Source: Allium sativum
Taxonomy: Eukaryota; Streptophyta; Magnoliopsida; Asparagales; Amaryllidaceae
Assembly (NCBI GenBank): GCA_030737875.1
Contig: CM060912.1
Span: 882,097,199 to 882,161,198, forward strand
Length of the DNA: 64,000 nucleotides
Reading direction: 5' to 3'
The translations under genes were made by a program, and so were the position numbers. Positions 47,388 to 59,660 of this stretch are shown in pieces; the stretch's first letter is position 1, and each line of letters opens with the position of its first letter. The notes beneath the pieces are model-generated. The model was not told where the DNA came from. It worked only from the letters and a program-made list of their open reading frames with translations, and did no database searches.

Positions 47388-48293
47388 AGGCTAATCCATC
47401 ACTATTCTCTTTCTTCAAATCCAGTAATCGCCTCCATACCATCCTACTTCGGTTCTGGAGCTCTACTGCGTACACAGTTGTTAAAGTGCTATCGGTATTG
47501 GCATCGAGTATGACATCTACCGACTCTGGTCTCTTTAACAACAAAACGTTTACATTTTTCACACCGTGGCCATTAAATCTGAAATCATATTTCAAGTACC
47601 ACAAATCGATTTATTTCAAATATTGCCCCAAAATCAAATTACTCAAATACGTTATCATTGGTTCGATTAAGATTATAAAACCAACATTTATCATTTCATT
47701 ATCAACCGTTGGATGTTAAATTTCAACCTCCATGAAATATCGTTATTGCTTGAAATCCCTTATTTCATCATTTGGATTCACTAGGCTGGATCAGACATTA
47801 GAATTTATTTAAATTTATTTAAATTTATAGAATTTATTTAGAAAATTATGTTTTGAAAAAGTATATGCGTATTAACTTAACAATAATGTATAGACATATA
47901 TACATATATATATATATATACATAGTTGAAATCTATTATAAAATTTATAAAGTTAAAGTAATCCAAAATATTTTATAAAAGAATGTTTACAAAACCAAGT
48001 AATGCATAAAATAGCTTTTATTCAAATATTAATCCATCCACTTCTAAATCCATGTCTCGTCGTTTATTTTCCCAAATATATTTCATAATCAAATTGACTT
48101 CCCTTTGTAATATTGTTCCCAACAATTTCGACTTAAGTCGTTGACCAATGGACAATTTATTACATTCCAAATCAGTGAACAAACGTAAATCCACCATGGC
48201 TTAAATAAGAACATTCCTTTTGTACTTGAATTTAACAAGTTTATATTTTGACAAATTTTTTTACATTCAAATGGTAGAAATCATTTGCCAAGT

Positions 48294-48313
48294 TATATAT
48301 ATATATATATATA

Positions 48314-48352
<39 letters not shown>
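48294..48352. repeat. (AT)n(GT)n microsatellite
   Basis: About 21 bases of AT repeat run into about 37 bases of GT repeat. Confidence 0.97.
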
Positions 48353-48354
<2 letters not shown>

Positions 48355-49422
48355 TAAAATAAGTTATAAGGCATTTAACAAGTTGAAACCCTTAACATTT
48401 AAACCATCAACATTTAAATTCCATGTTATTAAAATTTAGTATTTGAAACACAAAGTTATGGAGAACTCATTTAAAATAAATTTAACTTGACATTTTTAAC
48501 TTATAAACTCATTTTAAAACTACTTTATATGCAAATGGGAATTCTTTTAAAATTTAAAGTTTCCATTAAATACTTCTTAATATTATAAGGATATTCCATT
48601 AGAATTCCTTTTTCTCAAAATCGACATAAATATTTTAAGATAATTTATTTTTATTGACCACGGTGTCCATATATAATTTTCTACCATATGATCAAGTGAT
48701 ACGGATATTTATCATTTCAATCCGTTTTTAAAATATTCGAATCCTAGGTATGTATCATTTCAACCCGCATCCCAAGTCGATTCGAATACAAAAGGGGGTT
48801 CAGGTATGTATCATATCAACTCGTAATGTTTTCTAATCTAAGAGGAACTTGCATGGTGAGAAAATAAACACAGCATGTCAAACATATATACATATTGTGT
48901 CATATAAAATAACTGTATACGTTGCACATGCACAATCACAAAGCAACCAAAACTAGAGCACCCTAACATTTCATTCAACATCTTATGTTTTAATTCACTT
49001 ACTAATTAGTTAGTCTGTGAGTGAGAAAAACTCACCTTCCGTGGTAAAGCGAGAAGGCACGATATGAGTCGAACGATGCTAATAGCTACAAGAAGGAATT
49101 TCCGCTACCTAAAACAAAGGCACGACGTCAAATGACCATTCGTTTACTGATCCATTCGGAGTTCATGTTCTACAGCAAAGCCCTTTTAATATATAAGTTT
49201 TTTTTTGGAAGCCTTATACCCAGAAATCATCTTTTTCTCCGATCTCAACTTTTTAATTCGATTTCCTTATTCACCGTGAGGAGTTGGATCCTCCCTCATC
49301 TACCGGTCTAACGCTGTCTGGGAAACGCATGGTTGAAGTCCACCTTATTTAGAAATGCAAACTAAATTATATGTGTAAATTTACGACAAAAGATTTCAGC
49401 CAAAAATAATTGACCAAAACCA

Positions 49423-49500
49423 AGTGGCTACACCCGGATTTGAACAAGTGACCTCTTTGTTCCTAGTCACATGTCAAACCACTCGGCAATGTGGATCTTT
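49423..49500 (-). mobile_element. tRNA-like sequence, possible SINE head
   Basis: On the minus strand, TTGCCGAGTGG (close to a pol III A box) is followed about 34 bases later by TTGTTCAAATCC (close to a B box), then gggtgtagccac. The spacing suits a tRNA-derived promoter, but no acceptor stem is clear, so it is more likely a SINE head or a tRNA relic than a tRNA gene. It sits in LTR D and I did not find it in LTR E. The SINE 3' end was not identified. Confidence 0.45.
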
Positions 49501-49729
49501 GTTCAAAACCAAAAAGAGTGAACTTGCATGCATTAGCAAATAGTTGAGAGGAAATACAACGCTTTTGGCTGAGATCTGCACAAGTACTCCGCTGTTACCA
49601 TGACGTATAGAGCCAGGTCTTAACGGACAGTGCATGTATACAGTCAACAACTCGCTCTTGCATGTTTTCATCAACACCATGGTCTTTATACACATCTAGA
49701 TGGTCATGTTTCACATAACCACAGGCAAA

Positions 49730-49730
<1 letters not shown>

Positions 49731-49761
<31 letters not shown>
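49731..49761. repeat. (TA)n microsatellite
   Basis: An uninterrupted run of ta dinucleotides of about 29 bases. Confidence 0.95.
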
Positions 49762-49763
<2 letters not shown>

Positions 49764-52011
49764 AGTGTACATATTGACAAAATAAGGTGTCAAAGGGACT
49801 CACGCCAAAGAAGAATAAAGGGACTAGAGACTCATGCTATTTGGCTCGGCTTGTCGGGGTTGGTGCTGGGCTTGGCGTCGGCATGCCGGATTGGAGCAGT
49901 AGTCAACGGAATGGCAGCGGCAAGGACAGCGACAAGGCAGAGCTGCTCAAGACTGTTTGGCGTGGCACACTGGGCTACAGTTCACGCATCCATACATTAA
50001 GTATATTTTAATATACTGTCAACAACTGCAAGGGAAATGGGTCCAAGAACTCACACAACAAGGCTAGGTTCACCGGATGGGTGCTGCTTAGCATCGGTTC
50101 TGGGTGCAAGACAAGGAGCCGCTGCCTTGCAAGCTCGACTAGCAGAGTCGTCGGGCGAGAGCGCACTGAGTTAGGGTAGAAGTGATGATTGGACGGTGGC
50201 TTGCGGTTGCTGTTTCGGTGTGAAGATCAGTGTGGGTTTGGGTGAGCTTGGAGTGCTGAGATGATGCAGAGGAAGTCTGTATAAGGGAAACCGAAAGATT
50301 GGCGTGAAAGAGGAGGGTAGGATTTGGTTAGAGCTGATAGGAGGGTGGTCGTTGCCGGAAAGAAAGTGCAGGATTGCGGTTCACTTTGGAAATGGATATT
50401 TGGCAAGAAAAGAGTGGATCGAGGGAAGAAGGATATTTTTTGCGAAGGAGTTGAGAAGTTGGGTGAAGAAGAGGGATTGGAGAGGGAAGCTTCACGTATA
50501 GAAAGATGGATTATTATTCAGAAGGGTTGTACGTAATCCCCTCTTGCCATTTGAAGCTTCGTTTTCTAAAAAATTTCGAGTACTGTAGAAAAATTTTTGT
50601 TGAAGAAATGAGCTACAAAAAGAAGAAACTAAAGCGTGGAAATAGAAATCAGTAAGAAGAAATATAGTCACACGAAGGAGAAAGGAGTTGCTCTTATCTG
50701 TGTGGTTTGAATTATTTAATCTAAACGAAATAGTGGGTTCTCTGTTCATGAACAGTACCCACATATTTTCTACTGACAGGTGAATATTTGTTTCAGAGGA
50801 GAGAGATTTTCAAATCTTGAACAATATTTGGAAATATTCATACCTAACCGAGTGAGATTTGTTGTTGCCTTATTTTAGGGTGAGTTGAAATTTTCAGATC
50901 TGAAAGCAACGTGAGTGAATTGATTTAGAGAGAAAATGGACCCTCAATAATAGAAATAAATGTCCAATTTGGCTGAAAATTTCCTACCGTTATTAATTAC
51001 ATGGTTCACACTTGCATTTAACGCTTGAATCTCCCTTAATTTGTTAACGTTGTTTAGGATGTAAATTTAAATATCTTTTTATTTATTTTCTTTTTATTTA
51101 TTATTATTTACTTATTTAATATGAACGGACAATGCGGAGACGATGTAATAAAAGCTAAACTGTTTTACGCACAATTACAAAACTATTTGGTGAACGCGCA
51201 CTACGCATTTACAACATTTAAATTTATGTAACGGAAATATTGAAACTTATTCAACGTTAATTTTAGAAGTTTTGATTAACATGAAATTTTAATTTCAATA
51301 TTATAACTATTAATTCGTTTTCTTTCTTTGGTTTCATTACATTAACTGTACTTACCAATGGTAACATCTTTTCATAAATTTAAGTTTAGCGTTTTATTCC
51401 AACAAAATTAATTATTTATATTCAGCTTAAAATTTGGAGGTCACACTTTAAACAAATTTCATTTAGATGTCCTCAAATCAACTTCCCAACATTTATAATG
51501 AAATAATTCCCTTTATAGTTAACGGGAATTAACGTTTGAATTTAAGTTCAAATGAAACAAATAAATTTCCAAGTCATATTCTACCTTAAAATCAAATTCT
51601 AAATAAAATTTAAATATTTAAGTTATCAAATTAGAATGAGTTATATTTTCAAATTATTTCAATAAATCCAACCTTGTTGTATTATCATTTGTTATTATAT
51701 AACGTTCATATCAACACAACGAAAAAATTCAACATTAAACCATTTTAGTTAATAATGTAAATCACTTTCGCTTGATCTACGTTCTCATTAAGGTAAAAAA
51801 AAAGAATTGCACGTTAAGTCCAAATTAGTAAACTTCATTAATTTGGCAAAATGTTTACATTAAAATAACTATACAAAGAATTCTTATTTAAAAGAAAATT
51901 CCATCAGATAACATTCCAAGTTCTATGTCTAAATCAAAATCTAAACATCTATTTTAATGTTAACCTTAATTAAATTTATATTTAAAACGTCAAAATTACT
52001 GGTTCGTTACA

Positions 52012-52832
52012 AAAACAATTAAAACTGTAAGAAAACTACAAGAAAAACAATAGGAAATCTACAACAATTATAATCCCAATTTTTTTAAAAAAATTATCAA
52101 AATTCTGAATAATCACAATACTCACCCGTAGTCTGAAGTTTTCCTCAATGGCCTCTGCATATCATTTCCTGTGGCATCCAATATTTTTATTTAAAAGATT
52201 CTCTCTCAAAAAATATTTAATTTTTAGGGTCCGAGCTCAAGCAACGAACACGTGAGAGAAAATATGAGTGTGAAGGAAATGCCTGGGTCTATTGATAGTG
52301 TAACATTGGGATCCCAGACCGTTGGATTTAGATTTTTATCCGGTTCATACATGCCATAATATTAATTTTAGATTAAACACCAAATGATCAGAAATTTACC
52401 ACGTCGCTTAAAAATTCATTTAGATCTAGTTTAGCATGTTTCTAGACAGAACAACATCTAGGTACAAAACACATGTTGATCCGCATCCCTCCATAAGTCA
52501 ACCTACAGGTCAAGCAATACACACACACACATAAATATGGTCGAGTCGACCTATATGTTGACCTGTATATTATGTTTTTTCTTTTATTCTTTGAAAGTTC
52601 AGATTTATTCTTATAAATTGTTTTTATTATAACTTCAATATACTAACTCGGGTTCTAACACGTTTTCTATGAAAATTAATCATAAAATTGCCACGGACTC
52701 AAAGGTTCAACTCATATAGCTAAATTTTGACAATTTTAAGAACTAATTACTTTTAATTAATTCTTTAATTAAATATAACTACTTAAATTTTAGAGTTGCT
52801 ATATATCCAATCGCTAAATACGGGTCATTACA
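52012..52832 (-). mobile_element. 5' (U3) part of element C LTR
   Basis: The minus strand begins TGTAATGACCCGTATTTAGC at 52832, the LTR 5' end inverse to 32909. It is cut at 52011 by LTR D. It contains a near-palindromic gtcgagtcgac at about 52540-52550. No gene. Bases 52833-52837 (agatt) would be one target duplication; the partner is not visible. Confidence 0.55.
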
Positions 52833-52837
52833 AGATT

Positions 52838-53744
52838 ACTCTAAAACTCCGTCCTTAATCGCGGTACTAAGGTAAGTATTGAATTATTTACGTTGAATAG
52901 CAACTATTGGAGATGCCTTAAGAGCATCTTCAATAGTGGAGATTCAATTTTAAATAGTTCAGCGAACCCTTCTTAGTGGAATATTATGCAAAGACGATTC
53001 AACATAATCTTTTGGGAAGAGTTCGTGAAACAAAATGAGAGCACGATGCTCATAAAATGGACATTAAAACCCTAACGCACATAGAATAAACATCATACAA
53101 CTACTAATTTTTTATTTTAAAATTCTATTTCTCTATTCCGTAGCCTAAAGTATCTTCAATTTTTATTTTAATCAGTGGTGGAATGTTTGTTGCATTAATA
53201 GCTTGTAAAATTGTTATGAAATATGGAGGTCCTTTACTTGAATTTGCTTGCATAATTATGATTGTTGATTTTAATCTATCAAACAACTAAGTGGTGGACC
53301 AGTTCAACATGAATTAGGAGAAAATGAAAGGAAGTTGAATTAATTAGGAAGTAGTATTAACTTTTATTTTATTTTTATTTCTCTAGCGTTCATAAATTGA
53401 ATGCTAGATGTTTGACATTAATTTGATAGGAGTCAAAAGTCGTACATTACCAATGAACGTATGGGCATTTTTCTCGGTTCCTAGCATACTGAATATTACA
53501 ATTTTGCGGATGCTAGTTCTTTGCAATATTCTATACGTAGTATAATTTCCCTTTCTGGTAATTTTATTTTATTGCTCTATCGGTCCCATGTAAAACCAAA
53601 AGGCGGAGAAAAAAATGACGTTAAAATTTTATTTTAATGGCTAAAGTTGGGAAATTACGCAAATTCCTTAAAATTTGATTTATGAAGAAAAGAAACAAAA
53701 TGTAGAATTGTAAGATACAAAAACATGATATGGAGTTTGACCAA
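52838..53744. other. Gene-free stretch with a possible MITE end
   Basis: No recognisable ORF. At about 52905-52947 there is an inverted pair, ctattggagatgcc / gagcatcttcaatag, a pattern typical of terminal or subterminal sequences of small plant DNA transposons. The other end was not found. Confidence 0.4.
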
Positions 53745-53995
53745 TGTTGCATACGTCTCCGGCTGTTGTAGATCTTTTATTTGAGAAAATATTACAAAGT
53801 GATTACACAAAACACTTTTCACTCAATACTCAATCTCACTCTAAGCTTGTTTTCTTTTTCCTTTTATTGGATTGGTTGAGATTTACAAAGATGAAGGATG
53901 TACTTATAGGGTGAGAAGATGGTTGGTGGAGGTTGGTGGGTTGGTGGCGGTAACCCTGTGTTGATTATATGGGTTGTTGGCTACTGCTGCTAACA
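53745..53995 (-). repeat. Copia-type 3' LTR (251 bp)
   Basis: On the minus strand it starts TGTTAGCAGCAGTAGCC and ends ACGTATGCAACA (TGTT...AACA ends). It is directly preceded on that strand by the purine tract AGTGGGAGAT (53996-54005) and by a copia RNase H remnant, which fixes its identity. A gt-rich stretch at about 53918-53950 is internal to it. Confidence 0.7.
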
Positions 53996-54084
53996 ATCTC
54001 CCACTGAAGACTGATTTCAATCCGTCTTCAGACCTTGATCGATGCAACAACTATTCTGATATTTTTTACTCTAGCACACCAACT

Positions 54085-54356
54085 AAAGTTGAAAGCAACT
54101 ACTATTTACCGATAATTACCGTCTTTGTCAATATATCTGCTAGATTCTTGCTTCCTTCAATCTCCTATAGCATTAACACATCATCTTTTAGTAGAGATCT
54201 AATGAAGTGATTTCGAACTCCAATATGTTTGGTTCTGGAATGAAATGCTGAATTCTTTGCCAAGTGTATTGCACTTTGACTATGACTGTATAAAGCATTC
54301 TTTTTTCGTTTGAATCCCAACTCAGTTAACAAACCTTGAAGCCATGTCATCTATTT
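54085..54356 (-). pseudogene. Ty1/copia RNase H 3' remnant
   Basis: The minus-strand frame reads WLQGLLTELGF...SQSAIHLAKN...HSRTKHIGVRNHF, then LADILTK. These are the C-terminal landmarks of copia RNase H. An in-frame TAG lies at about 54162-54164 between the RNase H and LADILTK parts, and the position before SQSAIH, normally Asp (DSQSA), is His, so a catalytic acid is lost. The 5' side is cut at 54357 by a CACTA transposon end. The rest of the element should lie beyond the CACTA element but is not seen before LTR E. It is non-functional. Confidence 0.85.
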
Positions 54357-54660
54357 CACTACACCAAAACAGGTGATTACCAACGAGTATAATTGTCGCA
54401 AACAATTTCAGCAGCACTTATTAGTGATGCTATAGGGGCGTGGCAATTTATTTCCCAAGCATATAAGCGTTGGTAGATTTTCCTTCTCAACGCTCATGAG
54501 CGTTGATAGATTTTCCTTCGCAATGCTTATAAGCGTTGGTAGATTTTTTTTTCCAACGTTTATAAGTGTTGGTAAATTAAAATTTGCAACGCTTATAAGC
54601 GTTGGTAGATTTTCCTTGGTAACAGAAATATGTGCTAGTAATTTTCATATTCTAACATTA
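54357..54660 (+). mobile_element. CACTA (En/Spm) transposon terminus with subterminal repeats
   Basis: CACTACACCAAAACAGG begins abruptly within the copia remnant, the hallmark end of CACTA elements. Five subterminal repeats of about 30 bp follow (54457-54612), each with AACGCT-tata-AGCGTT and ggtagattttcctt. The opposite terminus (ending GTAGTG) was not seen before 55913, so the far end is missing or overwritten by LTR E. No transposase motif is visible. Confidence 0.8.
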
Positions 54661-55851
54661 ATAGTCAATTAATAATTAACATGATTATAATATAAAATAT
54701 AATTTAATATAAATCCAAAGTTAATATTATTCTCAATTTAAAAGGTGTAACTCAATAAATATCAATAAACTATATTCATAATCATGTAATGACATAGAAT
54801 ATTAGTTAACGGCAGACAAGTGCAATACATAATTATATTGCTAAATTCTATACATAATTAAGTTGCTAAATTCATAACATAAATGTTTCTTCATCTCGTT
54901 CAACTTCTTTTAAGCACCTTACGTATTTCTACACTTTGCATCACCCTATTTTTGTAATCTGTTAGTAGCATATATTATCATCAGTCAAGAACTCAGGCTG
55001 TAGTAGCATGCCTGCTTTTGTATCCTGTGTGCACAAGCTTGTGAACACAAGAGACACACTTCAGTTGCATAACTGTTGTGTACAATCTTGTGTGCACAAC
55101 AAGCTTCATTTGTAACCACTGTTTTTAAAACCACTTGCACAACTCTAGTTATGATCTTTGACCTATCTTGTACCTGCCTAACTCACTTTATGTTGCAATC
55201 TCAAATGGCCTTACCCCAAAGCATCTTATAATCGGATTAATCATCTACACCATGAAAGAAAACATTTGCTTTTTATAAGGTAACTTGACAAATAAGTGAC
55301 ATAAAAAGTAATTGGATTTTGACATACACACATACATACACCCATACATATATACATACATGTACATACGTATGTATGTACAAAGCAACTGGTTATATTA
55401 AACACAGCAATGCATATCAACTACTTTTTGTATTCTATAAAGCAAATGATAAAGTGTTTCAACGAAAAAACATGAATAAAGCACCGTTTCTAAAAAAAAT
55501 GAATATTATGATCAAAGACCGTCTATGCTACCTTTGCTAAGATGTAGCTTCAGTTGACACTTTAACTATTTGAGGTTTTTTTTCCTTTTAATATTGTCAA
55601 TCGGGAAAGCACTGTAAAAATTTAAGCAAAGAAAGTGAACCAATTGTTAGTGATAGAAAAACAAAATGCTATACTATTATATGGGATGGTGAGTAACGTT
55701 TGGAACATTGATATGCCAGGAATTAATTCATATTTAATAGTACAAGAATGCATGGAACATGCTAAAAATGCCATTAAATAATAGTTGCTTGAGTATCTCA
55801 AAATTTAAATAAAGAACTTTCTCATGTATTTTGTATTCAAATATGATTATA

Positions 55852-55887
<36 letters not shown>

Positions 55888-55913
55888 TGTATGTATAGTT
55901 CACTAATATCAAG
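54661..55913. other. Gene-free stretch, possibly CACTA interior
   Basis: No recognisable protein. It contains a cacatacatacaccc-type microsatellite at about 55321-55382 and an (ATGT)n run at about 55859-55897. A short frame at 55319-55540 starts in the microsatellite and is not credible as a gene. Confidence 0.5.
55859..55897. repeat. (GTAT)n microsatellite
   Basis: About nine perfect gtat units, preceded by a short ta run, end 16 bases before LTR E. Confidence 0.95.
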
Positions 55914-58900
55914 TGTAACATCCCGATATTTTGCGATAATTTAAAATATTAAATTTAATGTGTTTTTCAACAAAATTGCTTTAAACACTAAAATTAATGA
56001 ATTAACTAATTTTGGATTTTCATATATCTTGGAAATTTTAAATTAATTAATATGGTAATAACATACATTCGTTGTTTGTATAATGAAGGTCGACTGGTAA
56101 TAAGTGTCATTATTTATGTGGATTTAAAATATAAATTATAAATTGATTTGTATGGTAATTATTGAGGGTTACTTAGACTTAATTAAGCCAAAAAATTTAG
56201 AATTAAGCTTTAAGTATTGAAGTTGTATTTATGCATGGTGGAAACTTAAATAAATTGTTTAAGTGATTAATTTTAACTTATTTTGATAATTATAGCATGT
56301 ATTGATTGTAAATAATTTTGTGATCTTGTTTATATTGGTTAACATGGAAGGTTGGAATTTAATATGTATATACTTAATGAGATTGATTGATGTAATTAAT
56401 AATTTATAATTAAAATAAAATTTGATTTACTAAGTTAAAATTAAATTTATTTTGATGTGAATAAAGTTGATTAGTTTTTAAAATTTAATTAAAGATAATT
56501 ATATGAACGTGAAATTTATAGCGAATTTCACATGAACGTTAATTTAACAAGTGTTCATATGTTATTTTGATCGCATGAACATACTTAACACAACGATATT
56601 CTATTTTGTGTGTTTGGACGTTCGGTTTGAACTATGTGACGTTGTTTTGAACTGACAACGTTTGTATTATAGAATCTTGGTTGGTTATTTGTTGGTCTAT
56701 ATTAAGTATAAGCAAATAAACCAAAATTTTGTTTTAATATTCTCTTTTACATGAATTAAAGGAAGGATATAAATATTTATTGCGATATTGTGAAATATAT
56801 TGTCATGTGTGTATGTAGCTTACTTTTTCATGTACGTGCGAAACCAAATTTATGGATAGAAAAATAGAAATTTATGCATGCATTTAATAACGTGTGAAAG
56901 GAAGTTATTGCCATTATACCTTATTTTTTTCTTCTTTCCTTAATGCTGAGCGTTTCATGGTATATGCATGAAACAAAGGATGGCAAGGTATAAACTTCTG
57001 CGCATGAAGTATATTGTTGTTGCACTTGTCATTAATGTTTCATGCGCATGGACCATAATAATAAAAAATAATAAAAAAATCGCATGGCTGAAATTGAATA
57101 TGATATTTTCCTATAAATAACGTTCTCCTTAAACCTAAATCATTTGCTCTCTTTTTTCCTATAACCGCCTCACCTTTCTTTTTCATTCATAAGAAAATGG
57201 CCGCCTCCATCTAATCTTTTAATAATTATATAAAATTCACCCCTTTATGAAATAAACTCATTTTTGATTCGTTACACTCACGTTGCCGAGATCTCCTCAT
57301 CCTTAGTCATAGATTTCGGGTTGGTTTGGCCCATTTTGTTCCAGCGCATATAGGGTTGCGGTTTGGGAGTGACAAAGTGATTGATTCGCATTTTGGATGT
57401 CATATTTGAGTTCATAGGAGAGATAACAACTCGTCTTCAAATTTTGGTTTGACTTACTAAAATTTAATGTCTCTACTTGTGATGTGCAACATGCGTAGGG
57501 TTTGGTGATGGGATTTTTTTGGTGATGCAAAGATCGAAGTTGTGGTGACGGTGGGGATGTATTCGAGAAGAGAAGTTTAATGGTGCAATTTGTTCTATCT
57601 TTCATTGAGAGAATAGGGAAAGATGTAGAAGAGAGGTTGCGGTTTTCTTTGCCATGAATGTGGAGTTTCCCGTATCATGAGTTTAAGAAGGAAGGGAAAG
57701 AAGGGATGACGTGGTATTGTGTTATTAGGTGAGGATTTTATTTATTTGTTTTATATGTAATTGAATTTCAAATGATAAAAACATGTATAACTTTCATGTA
57801 CGAATTTAGAATGATGCACGGTTGGATTCATTGGAATCGTATCGGCGAGCTCTTCGCGATTGCGCTGATTTGGACTGATTCTGAGACCACTGAATTTTGG
57901 GCTAAGATTTGGATTTCAACCGTGTTTAGAATCAAATGTGGGTGATTAAACCCACTCACATCTAGCTAAAATATTTGATTGTTAGTTAAATTAAATTCAT
58001 GTCATGATATGATTGTAATGTTTGCTATTTGATTGTTTAAATTGCATATTTATGTTAAATCTGCATAGAGTGTATAATTTAATTTATCTGTGTATAAAAT
58101 GTACTGTTATAGATTAATTACTAGTTTTAAAAAAAAGGAACTCATACCTGACGACTAGTAACTGATATTATTAAACTATTCAGATGTGTTAATTTTGATG
58201 TATACCTTGAATTTATATATTTAATTTGTTAATATGTATTCCATCTTGTTATCGACATTGTTTATATATGTTATTGATTTTTGTTGATTTATCCCAACCA
58301 TTATCCTAGATGTTACGGGCATCAAATAAACCCGAGATTAATTATTAAAATGAGATAAGAACGTAGGTTGAAATGATAAATACCTATGACCCTAATTTGG
58401 ATTGAAATGATATATATCCTTTCCCGAATATTAAAATTAAATTTTAAGTATTATTTGGCCATAGAATAGAAAATTATATATGGACACCGGTTGGTTTAAT
58501 AAAAATTGTTTTAACCTTAAATTTTGGGAATATTGTTTTAAAGACAAAATAAATGACATTATTAATCGTTTTTCTTTAAAATTTGGACTTTGAGATTTGA
58601 AATTAAAATTTTCAATTTTAATAGAATTCGTAAATGTGGATAACTGAAGTTAAACTGAATTGTATAGGAAATAAATTTATCAAAATTGAATTGTTTACCC
58701 ATCTTTGATATTACTTTAAATTAACCTGGTTTATAGTGATAATTGAACTGTGAACTCAAGATTTTATAAACGAATAATTCAAAGTGAGAAATATAATTGA
58801 AATTTAATTAATAAATCGGATTGTTTGAAATCGAACTCTTGAATCGAATTGGATATGAATGGGAAGTCAAATCCTTTTAAATTAAGATATCGAAATTTAG

Positions 58901-59660
58901 TCGAATTAATTAACTGAAATATGATTTCCTGTTTGGTTAAATTTTGAAGATATGATTCTAATTTTAACTATAGTATTTTTAAACCATTTTATAACTATTT
59001 TATTTTTATAATAATAATTTCCTTTATGAACTATTTGCCGTATAACTATTTTATTTTATTATTTATTTTAAATAAACTATTTTAATATTTACTATTTATT
59101 TTATAAACTACTTTATTATTTTAACGATAGATTTTAATCAATTTGATTTTTCTATTTTAAGTACAAATTATTCATTTTCAGACTATTTAAATTATATATC
59201 TAAACTATTTTAAAAAAGTATTTTTAACTATTTTAATATTCATATTATTTTAAAGTTGGAATTGTTTCAAGAATTTAAATTAGTTTAAATGTAGATTTGT
59301 GATGAATAATATTCTCACTTGAATAGTGAAATGATTTTTATGAAAACTTGAAATTTTAATATGAAGTATGAACCCCTTTGAAATGTAAAGGAACTGACCA
59401 GTGTGGAAAAATGTAAATGATTGGTTGTTAAGGAGACCGGGATCTGATATTGTCATACTCTCTGCCAATACTGAAAACCACTTTAACAAATGTGTACGCG
59501 GGAGAGTTCCAGAATGAAGTAGGACGGATTTGGAGGCAATTACTGGATTTGAAGAAAGAGAACGATGATGGATAGCCTTGACCTTCGGGTCATAATTAAA
59601 ATGACTAAAATAGGAGCCATACCCAGGTTAATGTGAGCCAGCTTCTCTTAGAAGACATGC
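55914..59660 (+). mobile_element. Plus-strand LTR E (3' end missing)
   Basis: It begins TGTAACATCCCGATATTTTG and matches LTR D in inverse order, including ctataaataa-type promoter DNA, the gtatgtatcatttcaaccc region and a conserved block at 59405-59645. TATA candidate CTATAAATA is at 57111-57119, with a degenerate AAACCTAA about 12 bases downstream. No LTR 3' end is seen; the match to D stops near 59660, where A-like sequence begins. A 100-codon antisense frame (57303-57605) resembles nothing known. Confidence 0.7.
59579..59592 (+). other. Conserved C(UUCG)G-type hairpin in LTR E
   Basis: TGACC-TTCG-GGTCA lies inside the block shared with LTR D (47374-47387, minus strand). The flanks are also nearly identical, so the whole 46-base unit is conserved, not only the loop. 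Confidence 0.65.

Larger units (their letters stand above)
47007..52011 (-). mobile_element. Minus-strand LTR D (with some element C at its left edge)
   Basis: Its 5' end is at 52011: the minus strand reads TGTAACGAACCAGTAATTTT, which aligns with the start of LTR E (TGTAACATCCCGATATTTT at 55914). A block at about 47340-47560 matches 59405-59640 of E in reverse, and gtatgtatcatttcaaccc near 48748 and 58340-58420 does too. The left end was not located; part of 47007-47340 may belong to element C. It contains microsatellites and a SINE-like piece. No protein-coding gene is supported. Confidence 0.65.

Noticed and set aside
49423..49500. Functional tRNA gene
   Set aside because: A and B boxes are approximate and no complementary acceptor stem is evident.
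50304..50536. Two overlapping charged ORFs of 65-70 codons
   Set aside because: Purine-rich leader DNA of LTR D in two frames; no conserved frame in LTR E and no known motif.
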